DNA from: Candidatus Zixiibacteriota bacterium
GTDB taxonomy: Bacteria > Zixibacteria > MSB-5A5 > GN15 > PGXB01
Reading direction: 5' to 3'
Length of the DNA stretch: 7,185 nucleotides
Assembly: GCA_030642025.1 (NCBI GenBank)
Contig: DAOWOO010000065.1
Location: 1-7,185, forward strand
Part shown: positions 1 to 4,055 of the stretch, piece after piece
How the letters are laid out: the number at the start of each line of letters is the position of its first letter
Numbering within the stretch: the stretch's first letter is position 1
Notes under the pieces: generated by a model
What the model saw: only the letters and a program-made list of their open reading frames with translations
Told to the model about the DNA's origin: nothing
Database searches by the model: none
Position numbers and translations under genes: made by a program

Positions 1-350
1 TCGAATATGATTATGGCGTCGACACCGTATCCGGCCGCAAAGTCGGCCAGCTCATCATCTGAGAATTCGAGATTCTCCCGGGCGGACAGAAATCCGGCCA
101 GATCGGAAAATTTCTCCTGTACCAGAAGGTCAAAAAATGAATTGGCCTTGATAGCGTTATCCGCCGACAATGCCAGGCTTTCAATAAGAGCCATGCCCTG
201 TTTACGTAATAACTCAAGACTGTCGCTCCGGCTCTTTTGAATACCCAGGTAGGTGAACACAAAAAGCAGTACACCCAGAACGACAAGAATGGAAATAGCA
301 AATGTCAGTCTGGCATAGATTGCCGGACGATCATGTACATTTTCAGGCAT
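1..350 (-). CDS. Membrane sensor protein, N-terminal part (probable second histidine kinase), cut by the left edge
   Basis: Reading from the ATG at 350 to the window edge gives 116 residues without a stop. Residues about 14-37 form one strongly hydrophobic helix (LTFAISILVVLGVLLFVF), preceded by a short polar, partly basic N-terminus, which fits a signal anchor. An amphipathic helical region follows, with phrases such as GMALIESLALSADNAI and DELADFAAGYGVDAIIIF. Helical periplasmic input domains of this kind are known in two-component sensor kinases, where they end in a strand like the DAIIIF seen here. The catalytic part lies outside the window, so 'kinase' is inference. The gene starts 51 bases after the stop of the kinase at 402, on the same strand, with no terminator between them, so the two are probably co-transcribed. 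No strong Shine-Dalgarno sequence precedes the ATG. It could instead be a chemoreceptor or cyclase with a similar N-terminus. Confidence 0.7.
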   Translation of the reverse strand, partial: MPENVHDRPAIYARLTFAISILVVLGVLLFVFTYLGIQKSRSDSLELLRKQGMALIESLALSADNAIKANSFFDLLVQEKFSDLAGFLSARENLEFSDDELADFAAGYGVDAIIIF

Positions 351-401
351 GCCGAAAATTAGACTATTTCCGATAGTCAGTCAATTAATTAATCAAAAAA
401 T

Positions 402-1775
402 TCAGTTCGTATGGATTTCTCTTGCCGCCGTAGAATCAATCTCGGATCTGTCCTGCGCGGGATGATGAATGGGAACCTTAACCCGGAAAACGGTCGCGCC
501 GTCTTCCGTGCGCTTATAAGCGATTTCACCCTTGTGATTATTGACAACATTCTTACAGGTAATCAAACCCAGTCCGTTTCCCTTTTGCCGCGTCGAAAAA
601 CGTTTCGTGAACAGCCGTTCATGGTATTCCTCGGGGATACCGGGGCCGGCATCGGAAATGGTAATGACACACTGACCGCTTGAATCACTCAATGTTGTTT
701 GAATCTTGATTGTTTTATCTCCCTCAAAATCATCAAGAGCCTCGGAGGCATTATTCAGAAGGCTGACCAGGAGAAGCTGCATCTGACCGGCGTCAATTTC
801 GACCAAGGGTACATTATTAGCCAGATGAGTCTCAATCCGAATATTATCGAAACGGTTCTGAGGCTTGATAAAGGCAACCAGGTTTTCAATCAACTGGTTG
901 ATATCCTCCTTGTCAAACCGGCTATTCTCATCACTGAAACGGGTCAGGCCCTCAGTAAACCTGGTGATTTTTTCCACTGTGTCGCGCATAATTTCAATTT
1001 TGTTGCCGGTCTTTTCATAATTCCCCTTGGCCATGAGAAGCGGTATCAATTCCAGATTACCCTGCAGGATTGCCAGATAGTTGTTAATTTCATGGGCCAC
1101 CTCACGCGCCATCTTGCCCCGTGAAGCCACACGATCCAACTTAAGGATCATATCCTGATAGCTTTTACTTTCTGAGATATTTTTCAGGAAATAAAGCCGG
1201 GCAATCGGATTGGATTTCTCCGGACCGAGAGGCGTATACACCAGAAGAGCCGGAAATGTGTCCGACCCCTGATGAGTGCAAATAATTTCTTTTTCAAAAT
1301 ATCCGCCGTCACTTCCGACGGTTCCGATTTCATCAGGTGACAGGTTTAACAATGATTTGATCGGCTTGCCAAGCATATCGGTCTGGGTAAAGCCAAAATC
1401 CTGCGCCGCGGCCAGATTGTAAATTATCACATTGTCATTGAGGTCGGTAACAATTATATCCTCAGGAGAATAGTCAATCAGCGATGTTAAAAATGATTCC
1501 GACTCTTTCAGAGATTTGATTGCCTGAACCAGTTCACTGTTGGTATCCGTAAGAAGTTTCTGCTTTTCGGCCAGGTTTTTCGACATCCCGTTAAAAGCCA
1601 TTATAAGTTTTTTCATATCCGGATCGCGGCAGTCTTCCTCGATAACAAACTGTTCCGCCTCGGCCGTGCGGTCAAATCCCTCGGCCAAACGGGCCAGTGG
1701 ACGCTTGACACTTTTCTCCAGAAGATGTATCAGCAGAAGCGATATCAAAGCCGAGATCAAGAACAGTAAAAGCAA
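402..1775 (-). CDS. Sensor histidine kinase, C-terminal part (TM2-HAMP-PAS-HisKA-HATPase), separated from its N-terminus by a frameshift
   Basis: The frame encodes about 457 residues carrying a full kinase core. In order: a hydrophobic helix at 1-18 (second membrane segment), a HAMP-like linker at about 20-70 (KSVKRPLARL, then MKKLIMAFNGM), a short coiled coil, and a PAS domain at about 90-205 (IIVTDLNDNVIIYN). HisKA follows with phospho-acceptor His228 in REVAHEINNYLA, then the ATPase with N-box NNASEAL (Asn342), G1 DAGPGIPEE (375-383), the F-box around FTKRFSTRQ and G2 GNGLGL (399-404). All catalytic elements are intact. The H-box context resembles the NtrB/AtoS-type kinases that often phosphorylate sigma-54 activators; the partner is not in the window. 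The only start available is TTG at 1775, with no ribosome-binding site, and it sits inside the 1672-2271 frame. This is therefore almost certainly the continuation of that frame. Joined, the protein would be 622 residues. Another sensor gene follows 51 bases downstream. Confidence 0.9.
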   Translation of the reverse strand: MLLLFLISALISLLLIHLLEKSVKRPLARLAEGFDRTAEAEQFVIEEDCRDPDMKKLIMAFNGMSKNLAEKQKLLTDTNSELVQAIKSLKESESFLTSLIDYSPEDIIVTDLNDNVIIYNLAAAQDFGFTQTDMLGKPIKSLLNLSPDEIGTVGSDGGYFEKEIICTHQGSDTFPALLVYTPLGPEKSNPIARLYFLKNISESKSYQDMILKLDRVASRGKMAREVAHEINNYLAILQGNLELIPLLMAKGNYEKTGNKIEIMRDTVEKITRFTEGLTRFSDENSRFDKEDINQLIENLVAFIKPQNRFDNIRIETHLANNVPLVEIDAGQMQLLLVSLLNNASEALDDFEGDKTIKIQTTLSDSSGQCVITISDAGPGIPEEYHERLFTKRFSTRQKGNGLGLITCKNVVNNHKGEIAYKRTEDGATVFRVKVPIHHPAQDRSEIDSTAAREIHTN

Positions 1776-2271
1776 CCGTAAGAATATTGGTCGATGTTAT
1801 CTGAACGGCGTAACCGACATTTTCACTTTCCGGCTGAATCGTGAAAACCACACTCTCATTATCCTCAGAAAGAGCCGCCAATAGAGGCGGCGCCGGCATA
1901 ACCGCTTCTTCGGGAGGCGGAAGGGTCACAAACTCGGTGCGTGGCGCCGGCTCCGGAATATATGCCCGCGGCACCAGCTTAATATGTGAGATGAACTCCC
2001 GGTCCGTTTTAATTTTATCAATCAGTCCGATAATTTCGGGATCATCAGGAGGAATATCAGGACTGGATGATAACTTTTGGTGCAACTGGTCAGCAATTTG
2101 ATTGATATCATTTCTGAGATTGTTATAATGCGATGACAGTTTCGAGCCATCCGAATTATAAAAGAGCACTAACGCCAGGGCGGTGAAAATAAAGACTATC
2201 TGGATAAGGATAAAACGCGATATGCGATTTAATATCGCTGGTGATTTTATTTCTGTCATGTTTGGCTCCAT
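1672..2271 (-). CDS. Sensor histidine kinase, N-terminal part (TM1 and periplasmic sensor domain), out of frame with the kinase core
   Basis: This 199-residue frame has one membrane helix at about 19-38 (RFILIQIVFIFTALALVLFY). A predicted extracytoplasmic domain follows at about 39-157, with a proline-rich stretch at 101-130. I do not recognise the sensor fold. Residues 158-167 (ITSTNILTVA) begin a second membrane helix, but after that the frame turns polar and reads nonsense-like sequence to its stop at 1672. Dropping one T from the minus-strand TTTT run (1768-1771) continues the helix as LLFLISALISLLLIHLLEKS and leads straight into HAMP and the kinase core at 402-1775. Two starts are possible. 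The ATG at 2271 has AGGA four bases upstream, while the ATG at 2259 (Met5) has GGAG six bases upstream and may be the better one. It is the first gene after the sigma-54-type promoter and structured RNA at 2361-2501. Confidence 0.75.
   Translation of the reverse strand: MEPNMTEIKSPAILNRISRFILIQIVFIFTALALVLFYNSDGSKLSSHYNNLRNDINQIADQLHQKLSSSPDIPPDDPEIIGLIDKIKTDREFISHIKLVPRAYIPEPAPRTEFVTLPPPEEAVMPAPPLLAALSEDNESVVFTIQPESENVGYAVQITSTNILTVAFTVLDLGFDIASADTSSGEKCQASTGPFGRGI
1768..1771 (-). other. Apparent +1 frameshift site inside the histidine kinase gene
   Basis: The minus strand reads GCT TTT ACT in the N-terminal frame. Removing one of the four T bases gives GCT TTA CTG and joins both halves within the second membrane helix, turning 1870 bases into 623 codons. 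The kinase frame has a stop at 1799-1797, so the join must lie downstream of that point. The run is short for polymerase slippage, and no programmed-frameshift signal such as a preceding Shine-Dalgarno or a slow stop codon is evident. A sequencing or assembly error and a true inactivating indel are both possible. Confidence 0.7.
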
Positions 2272-2360
2272 CCAATCCTATTCAATTAACAATTCGGCGG
2301 CTACACATACCGATATCGGCACGATTTGGCAGAATGTTTAGAATGTCCTGGAAGATGAAT

Positions 2361-2440
2361 AAAAACAGGGAGCGGTGGAGGGGGGATACCCGACTCTTTT
2401 CGTCAGGTGGCTGGTAATCCAGCACACACCACTCCCTATT
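2361..2440 (-). ncRNA. Structured RNA: three-way junction ending in a short U-tract, family not recognised
   Basis: On the minus strand three helices close around one junction. P1 pairs 2437-2427 with 2377-2367 (AGGGAGUGGUG with CACCGCUCCCU, 11 bp) and extends to 14 bp by 2440-2438 with 2366-2364. P2 pairs 2427-2419 with 2414-2407 (GUGUGCUGG, loop AUUA, CCAGCCAC) with one bulged U. P3 pairs 2408-2402 with 2394-2388 (ACCUGAC, loop GAAAAGA, GUCGGGU). The helices overlap by one or two bases at the junction, so not all end pairs form together. Three positions (2366/2438, 2373/2431, 2391/2405) are G-U wobbles on the minus strand but A-C mismatches on the plus strand, so the minus strand is the folded one. 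P1 is followed by GUUUUUAU at 2366-2359, so it can act as an intrinsic terminator. The element lies about 35 bases after the predicted sigma-54 start and 90 before the kinase gene. It is either a free small RNA of about 115 bases or a leader attenuator. A dispersed REP-type repeat remains possible. Confidence 0.6.
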
Positions 2441-2485
2441 ATCTCTAACAACTCATAGATAAATTTGTTCTATTAAGATAGAAAA

Positions 2486-2501
2486 AGCAATTTATGTGCC
2501 T
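2486..2501 (-). promoter_or_regulatory. Sigma-54 (-24/-12) promoter for the structured RNA and sensor operon
   Basis: The minus strand reads AGGCACATAAATTGCT. The GG at 2500-2499 and the GC at 2488-2487 are exactly ten bases apart, and the flanks match the RpoN consensus TGGCAC-N5-TTGC(A/T) at all positions except the first T. Transcription would begin near 2475. It would run through the structured RNA and, if not terminated there, into the histidine kinase. Perfect dyads centred about 68 and 156 bases upstream of that start are suitable activator sites. Confidence 0.65.
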
Positions 2502-2534
2502 ATCAAGGGATATAAAAGGGCGTAAATGTCTACT

Positions 2535-2550
2535 ATGGGGATTTCCCCAT
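2535..2550. promoter_or_regulatory. Palindromic site, possible regulator-binding site
   Basis: ATGGGGA-TT-TCCCCAT is a perfect inverted repeat with 7-bp arms. It is centred about 68 bases upstream of the predicted sigma-54 start at 2475 and stands out from the AT-rich surroundings. The two-base spacing favours a dimer-binding site over an RNA hairpin. The binding protein is unknown. Confidence 0.35.
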
Positions 2551-2621
2551 CCGCTTTAATCACAAGCAGTTCAAAATAGGAAAAATATGAAATATACCGC
2601 CCTATGATAAATCATTCATAA

Positions 2622-2639
2622 TACGCATTATATTGCGTA
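2622..2639. promoter_or_regulatory. Dyad TACGCA-N6-TGCGTA, candidate enhancer (UAS) for the sigma-54 promoter
   Basis: A perfect 6-bp dyad with a 6-base AT spacer, 18 bp overall, is centred about 156 bases upstream of the predicted sigma-54 start. NtrC-family activators bind dyads of this size, usually 80-200 bases upstream. A partial extra half-site (TGCAC) lies just to the right at 2645-2649. The assignment rests on position and symmetry; the cognate activator is not in the window. Confidence 0.4.
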
Positions 2640-2671
2640 CTATATGCACAATGATATAATTACAGGGAATT

Positions 2672-2693
2672 GAGACGGGTTTTCGCCCGTCTC
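2672..2693 (-). terminator. Stem-loop after trxB, probable terminator or 3'-end stabiliser
   Basis: GAGACGGG and CCCGTCTC form a perfect 8-bp GC-rich stem around a 6-base loop (CGAAAA on the minus strand), beginning 35 bases after the trxB stop. No U-tract follows on either strand, so intrinsic termination would be weak. It could equally protect the mRNA 3' end. Confidence 0.5.
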
Positions 2694-2728
2694 GACATAA
2701 AGGCTGAATCTCCTGCTAAGACTATTTC

Positions 2729-3667
2729 CTAAGAAGACTTGTCATGCAGTGATTCAATATATTTCTCGGATGCCATAGCCGCAGTTGTCCCATCGCCGAC
2801 AGCATTGGTAATCTGTCTGACCAGTTGAGCCCGAACATCGCCACAGGCGTAAATACCCTTAACAGAAGTCTGCATATGGCTGTTTGTCAGAATATATCCG
2901 CCTGCATCCTTATCGAGCGTCTCGCGAACAATATTGGAATTGGGAACAAAGCCGATAAAGACAAAAATTGCGCCAACATCAAGAATCGATTTTTCACCTG
3001 TCTTGACATTTTTAAGACCGAGTGATTTAACCTTGTCATCGCCGTTTACTGTCTCTATTATGGTATCCCATATAAATTCCAATTTGGGATTCCTAAAGGC
3101 CCTGTCCTGGATTACTTTCTGCGCCCGAAGCTGGTCGCGCCGGTGGATGATAATTACCTTGCTTCCGAATTTAGTCAGATACATCGCCTCTTCCACAGCG
3201 GCATCGCCGCCGCCGGCCATGGCAATAACCTGATCCTTGAAGAAATTGCCATCGCAGATAGCGCAGTATGAAACTCCTTTACCGGTGAATTCCTGCTCGC
3301 CCGGAACATTCAGCTTGTTGGGTGAGCCGCCGGTTGACAGAATTACCGCTTTGGCCCGGTAGATGTCGCCGGAAGCAGTGGTTACAATACGGTCATCCCC
3401 GTCACAGTAAACCTCGGTGACCTCATCGGAGACAATTTCAAGGCCGAATTTCTTGGCATGCTCGGTCATTTTCATGGCCAGTTCAGATCCGGAGATATGC
3501 TCAAAACCGGGGTAATCCTCGACTTCCTCGGTATTGGCAATCTGTCCGCCCGGCATGTACTTTTCGATAAGTACCGTTTTCATATTCGCTCTGGAACCAT
3601 ACAGGCCTGCCGTCAGGCCGCCCGGTCCTCCACCGACTATCACGATATCATATTCTTTCTCAGCCAT
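2729..3667 (-). CDS. trxB: Thioredoxin reductase (NADPH)
   Basis: This is a cytosolic FAD enzyme that passes electrons from NADPH to thioredoxin. Its 312 residues are the usual length for the low-molecular-weight bacterial type. The N-terminal FAD motif is GGGPGG (12-17). MPGGQI and EDYPGF follow at 38-55, and the redox-active pair is C135-A-I-C138 followed by Asp139. The NADPH domain has GGGDAA (152-157) and HRRDQLRA (175-182). The two arginines after His175 fit NADPH and argue against a ferredoxin-linked variant. The C-terminal FAD segment ACGD (274-277) through RQITNAVGDG completes the fold. The start is ATG at 3667, preceded by GAGG seven bases upstream. Small departures from the commonest forms are CAIC in place of CATC or CAVC and Ala in place of Ser in GGGDSA. 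No thioredoxin gene is adjacent. A stem-loop follows the stop. Confidence 0.97.
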   Translation of the reverse strand: MAEKEYDIVIVGGGPGGLTAGLYGSRANMKTVLIEKYMPGGQIANTEEVEDYPGFEHISGSELAMKMTEHAKKFGLEIVSDEVTEVYCDGDDRIVTTASGDIYRAKAVILSTGGSPNKLNVPGEQEFTGKGVSYCAICDGNFFKDQVIAMAGGGDAAVEEAMYLTKFGSKVIIIHRRDQLRAQKVIQDRAFRNPKLEFIWDTIIETVNGDDKVKSLGLKNVKTGEKSILDVGAIFVFIGFVPNSNIVRETLDKDAGGYILTNSHMQTSVKGIYACGDVRAQLVRQITNAVGDGTTAAMASEKYIESLHDKSS

Positions 3668-3742
3668 TTAATTGCCTCATTTATTTTCTGATTTCTTATT
3701 CAAATTATATTGGAGAAAACTCAAGATTATCACACCTGTCTG

Positions 3743-3913
3743 TTATATATAGTAAGAATTTCCGGCTTCAAGCATTATCAGTTGATCGGTCGTCAAAGGT
3801 CCCAGTTTCAAAATTCTCTCCCGTATCATTGCTGTTATTCTCACTAACCAAATCGGAATATATATGTTCCCCCTATTTATCTTCAATTTTTTTTTATACG
3901 GCCGGGTGTTTTT
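3743..3913 (-). pseudogene. Decayed C-terminal tail of an NDUFA9-like NAD(P)-binding (SDR-family) protein
   Basis: One minus-strand frame is open for 56 codons from a stop at 3916-3914 to the TAA at 3745-3743. It ends in LGPLTTDQLIMLEAGN and then a short tail. This resembles the C-terminal signature of complex I NDUFA9-like SDR proteins (roughly P-L-T-x-D-Q-x-x-x-L-x-x-x-N), and the preceding IPIWLVRITAMIRERIL fits the helix normally before it. Further upstream the frame has stops at 3916-3914 and 3925-3923, and no nucleotide-binding domain is present, so only the tail survives. A nine-A run (3895-3887) and AT-rich drift support decay. The resemblance is from memory of the family. A 28-residue peptide from the ATG at 3829 is formally possible but has no ribosome-binding site. 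The rest of the gap up to 4055 shows no gene, terminator or repeat I can support. Confidence 0.35.
3744..3771 (-). promoter_or_regulatory. Possible sigma-70 promoter of trxB
   Basis: On the minus strand TTGAAG (3771-3766) is followed after 16 bases by TATATA (3749-3744); TATAAC at spacing 18 is an alternative. The start would lie about 70 bases before the trxB ATG. The region is AT-rich, so chance matches are likely. The site overlaps the gene remnant at 3743-3913. Confidence 0.3.
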
Positions 3914-4055
3914 CTAAATTCAAAGGCGAAAGCTATATTATTCCAAACAGGGTTTCGACAATGCCACCCTTCGATAAATTCCTATCCCCCGGCTATAATA
4001 GTCATCAATAGTCGATTTCCTTCTGGGCCATTATTCCCTTTTGATATAAACGTTA

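Noticed and set aside
11..301. Minus-strand 96-residue frame
   Set aside because: It overlaps the sensor frame 1-350 out of phase. Its composition (runs of W, C, R) is not protein-like, whereas the 350-1 frame shows a clear membrane helix and acidic, soluble sequence.
411..1124. Plus-strand open frames over the kinase gene (411-683, 699-1124)
   Set aside because: They are antisense to strongly conserved kinase motifs, show no domain of their own and have no ribosome-binding sites. They are shadows of the minus-strand gene.
2310..2319. Palindrome CCGATATCGG upstream of the kinase start
   Set aside because: A 10-bp palindrome with no extension or second copy and no promoter element close by; it may be chance.
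2361..2440. tRNA, SRP RNA or known riboswitch as identity of the structured RNA
   Set aside because: No acceptor-CCA or T-loop (GTTCRA) as in tRNA, no GGAA-type apical loop with the SRP symmetric loop, and none of the conserved cores of the riboswitch classes I know.
2445..2456. Three-codon upstream frame ATG-AGT-TGT-TAG in the sigma-54 leader
   Set aside because: No Shine-Dalgarno and too short to separate from chance.
3887..3895. Nine-T run as an intrinsic terminator on the plus strand
   Set aside because: No GC-rich stem precedes it and no plus-strand gene ends nearby.
3829..4011. Plus-strand 60-residue frame in the gap before trxB
   Set aside because: No ribosome-binding site, no recognisable motif and AT-driven composition. 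The minus strand carries the SDR-like tail over part of the same DNA.
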